From Emmonsiellopsis sp. PD_33 (lineage: Eukaryota; Ascomycota; Eurotiomycetes; Onygenales; Ajellomycetaceae), in NCBI GenBank assembly GCA_032988165.1, contig JANTQF010000007.1, forward strand, positions 62,001 through 126,000: a DNA stretch of 64,000 nt. The letters run 5' to 3'. The notes beneath the pieces are model-generated. The model was not told the origin of the DNA. It saw only the letters and a program-made list of their open reading frames with translations, and searched no databases. Below are positions 46,408 through 57,447 of the stretch, in pieces (position 1 is the stretch's first letter; each line of letters begins with the position of its first letter). The position numbers and the translations under genes were made by a program.

Positions 46408-46430
46408 GTTGGGTTGGGTTGGGTTGGATT
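46408..46430 (+). repeat. (GGGTT)n run with G-quadruplex potential
   Basis: Four consecutive GGTTGG units (TTGGGTTGGGTTGGGTTGG) just after the COQ1 stop. Four G-tracts with 2-nt loops could form a quadruplex in DNA or in the 3' UTR. Confidence 0.55.
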
Positions 46431-46526
46431 GATAGACCGTTCCGTCACTTTTTACCTGACTGTTTTTTTGGCTGCCGGCCCGTCGGGGATGTGTTTGTTC
46501 GCTTCGTCCGTTGATGGTTGATATCT

Positions 46527-46561
46527 CTGTCTGTCTGTCTATCTGTTTACCTGTCTGTCTG
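46527..46561. repeat. (CTGT)n microsatellite
   Basis: Imperfect CTGT repeats with CTAT variants. Confidence 0.7.
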
Positions 46562-48575
46562 GGAAGACATGGATACAGCTACTCGTTCCAGACACGCTGG
46601 GATCTGATCTGACTTGACCGTGTTATCCCCGATTCGGAACGAGGCATGGTATGCCCAGGTGATTTCGCATCACACATACATACAATTGGGTCGGTCTGGA
46701 TGGGATGGATACGATACTAATTTAGACGCGCGAGGGAAGGATGGATAGACTCTGAAAGAGCAGGAGGACGCCCTGGTTTTTTCTCGCCTTTTTCTGTTTT
46801 GTTTTGTGGAAGGATGGTGAGGAATGGGAGGTGTGGATGGTTTTGTGGAGGGAGGGATGTGTGGGAGAGAGAGAGGGAGAGTAGGAGGCTTTTCTCATCT
46901 CATCCCCTTTCATCCCCTTTCATCCTATCGAATCCGTGGGTGGGTGATATACAACTATCTCCCCTCCAACCCCTTTTCTTCTCTTTTCTCTCACCCAGTC
47001 CCCCCTCACTCCCCCCTTTTCTATCTCTCTTCCCCTTTGTATTTCTGTGAACCTACCCCCACCATATTTCGCACCTGTATTTCTTTCTTTCTTTTCCCTG
47101 TAAATGTATGTATGTACTGTACCATCTCATGTCTGTTGTTTTGCCTGATTTTTTTTCTATTTTCTTTTTGCATACATCTCTCATCAACCAACTACTAGCT
47201 ATGTTTTTGTCTATATTGTGTATTACACTTTGTATATTACTATTACTATTATCATTATCATTATCATTATTCTTTTTATTAAGCTACCATCCCCATCCCC
47301 AGTCCCAGTCCCAGTCCCATTTTATAAAGACTATCACACTACATCTAACCACATGTCCATACATCTCTCCACTATTCCCCTTCCATTAATTCTCCTCCTC
47401 CCTTCCTCCCTCCTATCATATCCTACCTATCATCTTACCCCTTAAACCCCATATACATATATACATCACTTACTCAGTTAGTTAAGCTCAGATTCCTTTC
47501 CACCTCTTCTCTCTCCCTCTTCTCTTCCTCCCTTCTTGAATCTTCCGCCCCCCTTCTCTCCCCCCTTTGCACTCATTAGTTTACCTAAAAATTAAAATCA
47601 CGATGTCATGATATTGTTCATATATGTGGAGGGGGGTAGGTAAGTGGAAATTGAATGAGATTAGAATCTAGATCTGGTTTACATTGGAAGGGATCCAATC
47701 CATCCATGGACGGGATGAACCCTGCATTCCACGTGCTTGATCATCCATCCATCATACAATCAAATAGAACAGGTCAGAATATAGAGAACAGGACAGCCTT
47801 CAACCAGGCTACGAGAACCACAGTGGCAAAACTAACCAATTTAACAGCCTCACCTCCAGCCTCCGCTGTTCCCCCGGTCCATAGACCATCGGCACATCCG
47901 CACCCTACCATGCCGCATGACAACTCAAAGAGAAGAAAAAGAAAAAGAAAATAACTACACCATCGACACCCCCCTCACCAACGAACTAACGAAACCACCA
48001 CCCCGGCACCTGGCACATGGCCCAACACCCGTGGACCCCTGCCGCCGCGCCGCGCGCTTAGCACCTCACCTCACCTCACCTTACTGCAAAACTATCACAC
48101 CCGGCACCTGCGCGACGTGCGATGCAGGGGGGCGTGTAGGGATCTTTGGGCGGTTGGGCCGCTGTGTTGCTACACGCCAGCCAGGGTATCTACAGCGGGA
48201 ACGACCCGCGGTACAAGTAGAGATACGAAGGGTAGGTAGGGGGTGCTGGGGCCGCCTCGTCCGGTCACGCCGAGGGAGGGGTGCAGCGGCTAATGTATGG
48301 ACTAACTTGGAAGCGAGGGGCGGGGGGAATGGGAATGGGGAAGGCTGGGGGAGAGAGAGCCGCAGACGGGCGAGAGGGGAACGGGATCTGCTGGGCTCTG
48401 TTCAGCTGAGCTGAGCTTGAGATGCTTGGGTTGGGCTGGGCAGGGGATGGATGCAAGGGGAGGGGATGGTAGTGATGGTGGCTGGGTTGGGTTGTTGCGA
48501 GGGTATAAGAAGGAGGTCGTCCCCCTTTCATTACATACTGGATATGAAGGAGATTATGGGTGAGCACTGAGCGAG

Positions 48576-50885
48576 ATGGAGGATTCGAAATCAAGGCTCG
48601 CTGCCGCTGCCTCCAGCCCTATGACGCCTCGTGAGATACGGGCCCTGCGACGGAGGGGGGAATCACCGCTCCCGCCCAAGCTTGAGGAGGAAGATGAAAG
48701 CACGCCTTCGACTATCCCTACTACACCTGTACGTTTTCTCCAAGGACATATGTCGTTTCCATCTAAGTTGTTTGGGGGGGATGCACTGCTATCGTCGGGA
48801 GAGATGCTGGGGGAAAGGGGTGGTAAGGAAGGGTTGGGTATGTATTTCTTGTTTATCCATTCTTTTCGATTAGGCTTCTCAGTTCCTGTTCGGGCTGTGA
48901 TCAGACATGTTCTAATTGAAGATGAGATGAGATATAGATACTAGCAAGAGCTTTATATTTTCTCCGCACTCCCGAACCGGATCGAACGGAGCGAATACGG
49001 AAGGGAGAAATGGCACACAGACGCAGCAGACATGGATGGGGAATACGTCCACTGACCACACACCGTCAAAATCAAATATGTTTGAAGACAGTGGTATTTT
49101 TGTGACCCCGGAGACAGGAGGGAGAAATATGAAGACGCGGATGCAACAATCAACGACGATGAATACCGACACGCCGCCGAAACGGGACACTTTCAATTTT
49201 AGCCTGCTTTCGCAGATGGAGAATGATCGCTTGAATTCTCCACGTGGGGGGCTGAAGCAAGATATTGGCTCAGGCGTGGGGACTAATGGGGCTGCGTTTG
49301 GGAAGATGGATGACGGGATAAGTGCCCCAAGGAAAACACAGGAGAGACAGACACGGAAGTCATTATTTGAACCTAGAGAGAAGTATCCAACAGACGATGG
49401 CGAGGATGGAACTCAATGGAAAATAAAAGAGATATGGGAGGGTTCGACGAAGCCGTCAGCTGAGCCGCAGCAGAAGGAGAATAGTGATGGCTTGAGCTCT
49501 CCCCCGTTGATGTTCAAGGGATCCTTTGGCACGCCATTGGGGACCGAGAGGGTTGTATTTGGGAAGGATAAGAATGAGGATGGCTTGAAATCTCCACCAT
49601 CAATGTTCGGGGGGACATTTGGCACACCATTAGAGACCCAAGAGGCTGGATTCGGGAAGGAAAAGAATGGTTTGAACTCTCCACCGCAAATGTTCAAGGG
49701 CTTTGGCACGCCATTGGGTACTGAGCAGGGTGGATTTGGGAAGGAGAGGCATGAGGATGGCTTCAGCCCTCAGCAAATGGACTTGGCGGCGCAAGTAAAG
49801 GCGTTAGAGGCGCAAGTGGCGGCATTAATGGCGCAATTGGTCAAGGCGCAGCTAGGTATGTGTTGTCATGCATATATGCTCATAGACTGCGTGTATAGAG
49901 CGTCAGTGGGTTTGTCACTTTGAATATGGGTATCTAATCAAAAACAGGTCCCGCAAACGATGACCAACCCCGCCCTACTAAAGGCAAGACGGAGGCTACC
50001 GACACCGGTTTAGAGGACGATGATTTTCACCTTTCGCCTCCGGAATCGGACCAGGACCGCTCACGCTCCCCGCCTCTTCCGCCTAAAACAAATGATCCTC
50101 TATCAACGAGCTTTGAGGAGATCAAGACCACTCCAGACAGGGATAGTGAGAGTGACGATTCGCAAGAGGAGGATGAGACAGAGGTCGACAACACAATAAC
50201 CGAGGGCGACGGAAATCTCAGCGCCCTTATCCCACGCGGGCCTTCCTCCGGCCCCGTCGACGTTATTTGGGACTGGGATATTCCAGACTCGCGGAAAGAG
50301 GCGATCCAACCCTTCTTTCAGGTCGCAGGAGCGGTAGGCAAAATCTTAACGAAACAAGAGGAGAAAAAGGGATTCATATATGCCTTCGAAGTACTGGATC
50401 CGCAGGGCAGGGGACGCGTGAAAGTCGGTACAACAAGTAATCTCAAGAAAAGAATGAATGAACACGAAGAATGCTATGGTGAATGTGTCCAGCTCTATCC
50501 CCCCAAAAATGCGGGCAAGATAACGGACAAAGTCAAGCATTCATACCGGGTCGAAGCTATCATACACGCTGAGCTTTTGAGCTGGGCGGTCTGCGTGAAA
50601 CAATGTCCTAGAGGCGCGATGCGGAACCATGTAAAGCACGGTGAGTGGTTTGAGCTGGGGAAGGATCATGTGCTTGCTGTGGTTAAAAAATGGGTTGCGT
50701 GGTGTAACGGCTCGCCGTATGAAGAAGTACCAAATCCGCTCTTCGGCAATGCAAAGGGGAAAAAAAGCATCCCCGAAAAAATTTGGAAGTTGAAACCCCT
50801 CGGTATCGAGACGATCAGCCAGCTATGCACTCCAACACTGCCGAACAGTTGGAAAAGGATTGGAGATGTTGGAAGCAAGAACTAG
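48576..50885 (+). CDS. T5orf172 (GIY-YIG-like, DUF1766/MUG113-type) domain protein
   Basis: Three exons: 48576-48837, 48938-49855 and 49948-50885; 705 aa. The C-terminal domain (about residues 530-640) opens with GFIYAFEVLDPQGRGRVKVGTTSNLKKRMNEH, the T5orf172 form of the GIY-YIG fold. The Tyr of the second motif is a Val here (KVGTT), and the Arg of KKRMNEH is kept. A downstream RVEAIIHAELL supplies the Glu expected of these domains, then HGEWFELGKDHV. The N-terminal 390 residues are low-complexity with tandem SPPxMFKGxFGTPLGTE units and end in a short coiled coil (AAQVKALEAQVAALMAQLV). Family members in fission yeast are induced in meiosis; nuclease activity has not been shown for them as far as I know. 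The acceptor at 48938 joins GGKEGL to DTSKSFIFSP in frame. Confidence 0.82.
49498..49785 (+). repeat. Coding tandem repeat, three units of about 90 nt
   Basis: Units start at about 49498, 49591 and 49678, each coding SPPxMFxGxFGTPLxTExxxFGKxK. A weaker copy (SFPSKLFGGD) lies in exon 1, and another upstream (GTNGAAFGK). Units differ by 3-9 nt but keep frame. Confidence 0.8.
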
Positions 50886-51289
50886 GAGTAGGGATAAGAT
50901 CACACAGTCGAACCAAACGCCTGTATACTTTGCTTGTGTCGGGCGTAGATTGTGTCTGCCAAGTTCTCTCGTTTCTGTGCGGATTTCATTGGAGTTAATC
51001 GGATTAGGTCTGAAATATTGTACGTATGTCAAAGTATGTAGGAATACATATATACACATGTGCATCATCCGCATTTCATGATATTCAAATGCCATCATGG
51101 CATGGATATTAGGATAAGAACTTCGGTCGTTCAAGTGGGTAATTATTCCAAACGGGCCAGATGTCCACTTCGCCTAGTCGTCTACTAGCTCGTTTCAGTG
51201 AACTCCGGGTAACCAAAGACGGGTATATCTAGCAGGGAAATCCCACTGAAAGGGGTTTGTAGGATATAGTATCGCCGACTCCATCAGCG
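50886..51289. other. Convergent 3' flank region
   Basis: Spacer between the T5orf172 gene (+) and the ankyrin gene (-). I see no gene or strong repeat. Confidence 0.5.
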
Positions 51290-52466
51290 TTAATTCGAAA
51301 ATCGCCTCCCGAGTTGATACTCTTCACCAACCGGACTCCCTACCTCACTCGGCGCCGTAATCTTCCTTGCGGTCAACGGCATATCCGAATGGAAGGAGTC
51401 AGCATCATCATCTCTCGTAACTAGCCTCACCCCACTAAGCGACGGCGCACCCGCCATCCCCGACCTTGATGCACCGAGCCCAGCTCTCGCCAATCTCATT
51501 TCAGTCGGTGACACCGGCGAGAGGTGTGTTGGAGATGCCGTGCCCGTCCCTGGCGCGGCCTGTCCCAGATCAGAGTCTTTGACTTTAAGGGAGAGTTTCA
51601 TTTTCTGCTGTAGCTGGGGAGACTCGAGCTTTAGCCGCTCAAACTCAGAGACCAAGCTGCGGAAGTATACCCCGGCCTGAATACTCAGGGCGTAATCAGC
51701 TGGCGTGCACATGGCATGGTTGACGACTAGAGGAGGTGCGCCTGCTGAAACCAGCAGTCTGAACGCTTTGAGATTTCCCCATGCACTAGCATAATGTAGC
51801 GCTGTATTTCCCACATTATCTGCCTGTGTTACGGAAGCATCCTTGTGAAGAAGTGCGGCAAGAGTGCTGGTATCCTCTGATGCGTTGGACGAGGAGCGTG
51901 GCCGTTGTTTAGGAGGGATTAGTGATGTGCTTTGAGTGGGGTGGGAGGCGTTGGAGCTTTGGGCTGCTAGCATCAGAGGCGTGGCACCATTGTTATCAGG
52001 GCGATCGATAGTGTGAGGGAATGCGGTGCAGAGATACTCGACGCAGTCGGCGTGGGAGTGGATGGCTGCGAGATGGAGGGGGGTGGATCCGTCGGTGTTT
52101 AAGCTGATTCCCGGAGCTGAATCGAAGCCGCTTTCGGCAACTTTGGGAGTGCAGGAATCATGGCCGAAGGAGACGAGGAGTTTCTACGGCGTGTTAGATA
52201 TGGCATAGCGTTGTTGGAGAATGCCTAGGGCTCGTACAATAATTGTGAGATTCCCCAGGATCGCAGCTAGATGTAACGAAGTATTGCTTTTGTCCTCGAA
52301 GTTTGGGTTTTCCAGAAACTTTGGATTGTTCTTGATTATGCGCTTGACCAGCAAGACGTCATTTAGCAGGATGGCGCTGCGAAGACGCAGATGGACTGGG
52401 AGGTCGACCCTGGATACGACAGTTAGCCTGGAAAGGGGGATATATAGATAAAGGGCTGTCTTACAT
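51290..52466 (-). CDS. Ankyrin-repeat protein with split start codon
   Basis: Exons (coding): 52466-52465 (the AT of the start), 52409-52238 and 52183-51290; 355 aa. Ankyrin repeats cover about residues 6-215: VHLRLRSAILLNDVLLVKRIIK, DKSNTSLHLAAILGNLTIIK, DGSTPLHLAAIHSHADCVEYL, NNGATPLMLAAQSSN and VGNTALHYASAWGNLKAFRLL. A Ser/Pro-rich tail follows. Upstream of the first intron the only in-frame ATG is the one formed across the junction, ATG = AT|G, giving MVDLPVHLRLR, which matches where such proteins usually begin. The other upstream ATGs are closed by a stop within a few codons. If the intron is retained, the same ATG is followed at once by TAA. This resembles short fungal ankyrin proteins involved in protein partnering; the specific role is unknown. 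It is divergent from the octanoyltransferase. Confidence 0.76.
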
Positions 52467-52844
52467 TGCAACTACATCTTCCGGAGCGGGGAATTAGGTT
52501 GGGTGGTTCCCATGGTTGCGGAGTCGCAGTGGAGAGAGAATCCAAGTTCGAGATGAGGTTGAGCCCGGAGTTAAGTCACGTGGCCTGCTTATCTCCTATT
52601 GGATCGCGGCGAAAGCTTCAATATTTCCCTTTTGGGCCATATCAAAGTGCCGGAAAATCCAGCGGAGGCCAGTCTATGCCCCGAAGTGCGTTCTATATCC
52701 CATTCATACAATTGATATCCCGAACAACATCCCGCCACATCTGCAAAAGCTCCATAACCACCCCAGCCCTCCCAGACCCCTCCACACCGCGCACCCAATT
52801 CCCACCTCCGCGCCGCCTCCGCCCGCTGGCGCCCCGCGAGCATA
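52467..52844. other. Divergent promoter region, ankyrin gene / octanoyltransferase
   Basis: About 0.38 kb shared 5' region. The frames crossing it show no domain. It includes the untranslated part of the ankyrin first exon. Confidence 0.5.
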
Positions 52845-53813
52845 ATGCGGCTCGCCCACCTCCATATCCCACACCTAATCCCCTTCAACCACGCCTCCCA
52901 CCTCCAACAAATCCTCGTCTCCCGCCTGCTCGCGCATAAGAAGCTCTGCGACAGTCTCTCCACCAGCACCAGCACCACCAACCCAGAACTCCCCGCACCC
53001 CCCGACCCCACAATCCTAACCTTCACCCCTCACCCCGTCTACACCACCGGCCGACGAGATCTCCCTTCTTCGCCACCACCACAAACACCACAAACCTCTC
53101 CCACCAACGCCACGCCCCTCCCAACCCCCCTCGAACCAATCCGGTCCCTCCTCACCTCCTCCCCTCCCCGCGCAACCTACGCCCCCACCCTCCGCGGCGG
53201 CCAAACCACCTACCACGGCCCGGGCCAACTAGTCGCCTACACAATCCTAGACCTCCGCCGTCTGCGCCTCGGCCCGCGCGCACACATCAGATTACTCGAG
53301 CGCAGCGTGTTGGATGTTTTGGACGCGTATGGGGTCGTCGGGGGCGTGTTGAGCGGGGCGGATCCGGGGGTTTGGGTTGAGCAACGACAACAACAAGCTG
53401 CCAAAAGGAATGGGGATGGGGAAGGCGGGGATAAGCTACTCCCGCGAAAAATCGCAGCCGTGGGCGTCCACCTCCGTCGGTTCGTGAGTAGTTATGGTGT
53501 CGGGTTGAATGTTACTGAGGAGCCGATGTGGTGGTTACGGCAGATTGTGGCGTGTGGGTTGGAGGGGAGGGAGGCGACGAGTTTGGTTGGGTGTGGGGTG
53601 GAGGTTTCTGCTTCTGGGGGGGAGGAGGAGGTGATGATGAGGGAGGTTGCGGGGAGGTTTGTGCGGGCGTTTGTGGATAGGGTTAATGGGGTGGGGAATG
53701 AGGATGGGAGGGATAGTTGTTGTAGGACTGGTGAGGTGGGTGGGGGGCAAAGGATTGAGGGGGTGTATAGTATTGGGGAGGGGGATGTGTTGGGGCTTGA
53801 GGGGGTGGAATAG
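52845..53813 (+). CDS. Octanoyltransferase (LipB type, lipoate biosynthesis), mitochondrial
   Basis: Intronless, 322 aa. It moves octanoyl from octanoyl-ACP to a lipoyl-domain lysine (typically H protein), the first step of mitochondrial lipoate synthesis. Motifs: RGGQTTYHGPGQLVAY with Arg117-Gly-Gly; the catalytic Lys202 in RKIAAVGVHLRRFVSSYGVGLNV; and the catalytic Cys237 in IVACGLEG. Two extra low-complexity inserts, a Pro/Thr stretch (about residues 72-100) and QQQAAKRNGDGEGGDK (about 182-197), sit before and between conserved blocks and look like surface loops. The N-terminus (MRLAHLHIPHLIPFNHASHLQQ) already belongs to the domain, so the presequence is short or absent in this model; an upstream non-AUG or missed exon could add one. 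Confidence 0.88.
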   Translation: MRLAHLHIPHLIPFNHASHLQQILVSRLLAHKKLCDSLSTSTSTTNPELPAPPDPTILTFTPHPVYTTGRRDLPSSPPPQTPQTSPTNATPLPTPLEPIRSLLTSSPPRATYAPTLRGGQTTYHGPGQLVAYTILDLRRLRLGPRAHIRLLERSVLDVLDAYGVVGGVLSGADPGVWVEQRQQQAAKRNGDGEGGDKLLPRKIAAVGVHLRRFVSSYGVGLNVTEEPMWWLRQIVACGLEGREATSLVGCGVEVSASGGEEEVMMREVAGRFVRAFVDRVNGVGNEDGRDSCCRTGEVGGGQRIEGVYSIGEGDVLGLEGVE

Positions 53814-55047
53814 GGAGGAGTTGTAGGGATAGACCCCGTTTGTACATACATGGCATTGCGAGGGCGTATTTGGTTGGCTTCTTTTCTTTATTTCAGGGGT
53901 GATTTTGTTGCATTTAGGACTTGGAGATATACCATTCGTACTTGATATGATCTGCACTATAGACGGATAGATATCTACCCATCAAGTCCAGCTATAACTC
54001 CTCAACCTCAATTACAGGACCATAAATCCTGCAGCAAAACCTCCCTATATTCTATATCCTATTTAGTTCAGACATACGTGAACAAATAACATTATTATAT
54101 ACAGTCAAATATAACCAGACGAATATCTAACTAGATACTACACAACCAGAACTAGCCACACAATGGCAGTGGAGAAAAAGGGCAAGGAACACCACCAAAC
54201 CACACACAAACACTTACAAACAACAAGCATACTTGGGTACATCACATCACATCACACTTATGCATGCACACACAAAGAAACGAAGATCAGAAATCAAAAC
54301 CATGAATTAGGGCATTCAGAGAAGAATTAGTAAGACATTAAGAATCCAAAAAAGGGAAAAAAGGGGGTGGAAAGGAGAAAAAAGGAATGAAATATATATA
54401 TGTATGTATAAACAGAGAAGAAGAGAAGAACAAACAGGAAAAACAAAAGTTGCTATTCCGCAGTAATTAGGGGGGGCTAGCTGTAGAATTATAAAACTTT
54501 GTACGGTGGGAAAGGTAAAAAGGGGGGATGAGAACTAGGGGGTAAGAAAGAGCGAAAAAAAAGGGGAAACCATATAAAAACTGGTATCAATCCGGAGCAC
54601 CCATCGCTTTGTGCCCCATTACGACGACCCATCCAAAAAAGTATAAAATATAAAGCAGGGGTAAACTCCAAAATTGTAGAGAAGGGGGGGGTAAGGTCAT
54701 GTTGAGAAGGGCTGAAGAACTGGGACGGATAGCAAATGAAGAAAAAGATCAAATCAAACGGTCATCCGACAGGGCGGGCGGATGAGGACAATCAGGGAAT
54801 AGAGGCGTAGCTGCCAGTATCTAAGCATGAAGATGAGGGTCTGGCGTGCCGGCAGACGAGAGCAAGGGGAGGCCGGAGCAGGAATCCGGCCTAGCCAAGG
54901 ATAGGATGCAGGTAGTTTTTGGGACCTGCAGGTAATGAAAATTAAGAATGGGGGCACGGTAGTGGTGGTCGTAAAGAAGGCGGCGGGAAAGTAATCTATA
55001 CACGGTCGAGGCATTATACAGGGTAATCCTGGGTTCTTTCGTTCGGT
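53814..55047. other. Convergent intergenic region
   Basis: About 1.2 kb between convergent octanoyltransferase and rho3. The plus strand is A-rich across 54100-54700. I see no gene. Confidence 0.5.
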
Positions 55048-56335
55048 TCACAGGATCACGCATTTGCCAACACCACTATCCGATGACTTGGCGGGTTTTA
55101 CGGTCAGAGCAACTCTGGCAGCTTCGGTAAAGGCCTCGTTGACGCCACGATTCCGCATGGCGGAGCATTCTACCCAGGCGGGAAAAACTGGTATTAGACG
55201 CAAAATTCCACAGTCACAGGGCAAAAAGCCGCAAACAACAAGGAATGGCTATCCCATACCTAGATATCTCAGCGCGCCAATTCGTTTGGCAACAGCTAGT
55301 CCATCGTTATACTTGATGACCGTCTTTGGGGGTTGCTGGGAATCCGTATTATCATCCTTTTCGTCGATCTCTTCTCTCAGATCGCATTTCAATGCGACAA
55401 GGACGATTTTTGCGCCAGCGCAGTGCTCGGCGATTTCCGCCATCCATTTCGATTCGATGTTCTCGAGCGAATCTTTGCTATCGACCTGTAAGTTCCGCAA
55501 TTCAAATTAGCCTTTTTCCCTCCCCGGGCCGGACCACGGTGGCAAGAGCGGATATGCCCAGACACGAAATTGACAAGTCGGATCTTACACTGAAACACAG
55601 CATTATGGCTTGGGTATCGTCGTATGAGAGCGCGCGGAGGCGGTCGAATTCCTCCTGGCCCGCAGTGTCCCAGAGGGACAGTTCCATATGGATACTGTCG
55701 ACATAGATATCTGGGGAGTATCAGCATGCGAGTCGCATCGTAGGTGGGCGGGGTAGAAGCCGCATACCGTGGACATAATTTTCTAGAAAGACAAAGTAGA
55801 ATGTCAGTAACCATGTCCCTATGGAATGAGAGGAATGAGGGAAGAGGCGTACCAAAGACCGTTGGCTCACTGCAAGACGGCACGCAAATAACTTGTCAGC
55901 ATCTGCCCACCCCTTTCTCACGCCGCTGAACGAGGGGCAAATAACAGCGGAAACACGGAGCTGGTGGCATCTTACTAGACAGTAGGGAAGAACCTATGCG
56001 ACACGATGCAATCCTTTGTCAGTTCACGCTGAATAAACCCATAGGGGGGGGCGGTGGTAGACACCGTCGGCGGGGATACGGAAATGCCTACCCTCTTGTA
56101 AATACGTTCAATAGCGAAGTCTTCCCACATGCACCGTCACCTCTAAAAAAAAGAACACCCCCGAATCCAGTCAGCTAGCGAACGACATGGCGCGCACGGC
56201 CCAGAGGCGCAAGAGAACAGAGCACAGCATGAACCCAGCCAGGCCAACTTTGTTCGAGAAAGGGAGAGGGGGGCGTCTTGCTCACAGCAGCACCAGTTTG
56301 CGCTGGACGGTTTTATCCCGTTTACATATATTCAT
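55048..56335 (-). CDS. rho3: Rho3-type small GTPase
   Basis: Eight exons: 56335-56286, 56142-56092, 55993-55976 (18 nt), 55869-55853 (17 nt), 55782-55768 (15 nt), 55710-55589, 55485-55260 and 55169-55048; 206 aa. All GTPase motifs are present: P-loop GDGACGKT at residues 18-25, switch I FFPTVYEPTVF (with the effector Thr), switch II WDTAGQEEF, ALKCDL for guanine binding, ECSA, and the C-terminal CaaX box CVIL, whose final Leu predicts geranylgeranylation. The sequence KTVQRKLVLLGDGACGKTSLL and IESKWMAEIAEHC place it in the Rho3 group. Rho3 controls actin polarity and late exocytosis at hyphal tips. The three micro-exons encode switch I and its flank and are needed for a working protein. Confidence 0.95.
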
Positions 56336-57447
56336 CGTGGATCAGGGCGCGGTCGGCGACGACGATTATCGGGAGGAAAATGGAGCGGAGGAGTGCGGAG
56401 GAGGTAAAGGGGCGGGCTAGAGCGAGCGATGACGATGTTGATACGGGGCTCGATATGACGGACGGCGGGTGGGAGACGCGGATTGTCTGGCAGCGGGAAG
56501 CGGGCGGACGGACGAGAACATTCAAGAATGGGAGTATGGATACGGGAGCTAATATATGGGCAGCACCAAGTGGCAGAAGAATAGAGGCTGGTTTGAGTTG
56601 GAGAAGAGACGGAGAGGAGAGGATGGAGATGGAGATGAGGAAAAGCAAATAAGTTGGCGGCTGAGGCCGATGACATCGCTGATTGCTATTGGGCGCTGCC
56701 GGCTGGGGCGGGGAGCCTAAGTCTCGGCGCCTTCCCCGGGGGTGGTTAGGCGTGGCGGCCCCTAACTTCTAGGCGTTGTCTGGTTAAACAGCCCCTATTC
56801 CACCCCTATTTAGCCTTTCCCGTGAGATCTCACTTGCAAATTGTACTTCTCTAGTAAGCAGTTCAGCTGCGGCTTTTCTCACGCTTCATCCATGTACGGA
56901 ATATAAAAATAGCAGTACATCTCACACTCCAGTTCATACTCTAGCAAGCCGGGCTATTTATGTCAGAAATCAGACCATCTTTCGTTAGAAAAGTGGGCTG
57001 ATGATAGATACACCCTGTGGTTAACGACATGTTCAACTAAACCTTGCTTTTTTGGCGCCGTTTTGTATGCGTGGTGTTTGTTGTACCAAGAGACTCCGTG
57101 TCACCAGTAAAGCGCCGCCTTGTTGATATTTATTTATTTATTATTTCGAATAATTAAAACATATATCACAGCCTACTTAACGCCATGTCAGACACGCAAG
57201 GCAGGCATCCTGGTAAAAATTCCCATTTCTCCGACTTTATCCCAGTCCAGTTATTCGTCCGTTGGCAGTGAAAGTTAACTGCCGATGACGATATGCTTCA
57301 TCGTTCCTCCAAGTCCCGGCTTAGGAAGAAAGTTCACAACCAACAAACAGCAAATGGATATTCAAGGCTTGATAATAATACATCCCGTAGTAAAAAAAAA
57401 AATAGCCAAATGTAACAAGTCATGACCGTCGTAAAATAAAGCTTCCT
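56336..57447. other. rho3 promoter and CWC25 3' flank
   Basis: About 1.1 kb. It contains an ATTGG (reverse CCAAT) at 56688-56692, about 355 bp upstream of rho3. The frames at 56187-56676 overlap rho3's 5' region and have no domain. Confidence 0.5.
56688..56692 (-). promoter_or_regulatory. CCAAT box upstream of rho3
   Basis: CCAAT read on the coding strand of rho3, about 355 bp before its ATG. Position and orientation are acceptable for CBC/HAP; single-site evidence only. Confidence 0.3.

Larger units (their letters stand above)
46345..48575. other. Long intergenic region
   Basis: About 2.2 kb between COQ1 and the T5orf172 gene. It contains a (GGGTT)n G-rich run (about 46408-46430), a (CTGT)n microsatellite (about 46527-46561) and a long pyrimidine-rich belt (about 46880-47570). 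Frames there (such as 46824-47198 and 47655-47954) are low-complexity and overlapping, and I do not call them. Confidence 0.5.

Noticed and set aside
46824..47445. Several overlapping frames of 70-125 codons
   Set aside because: Low-complexity C/T-rich DNA gives open frames by composition; no domains.
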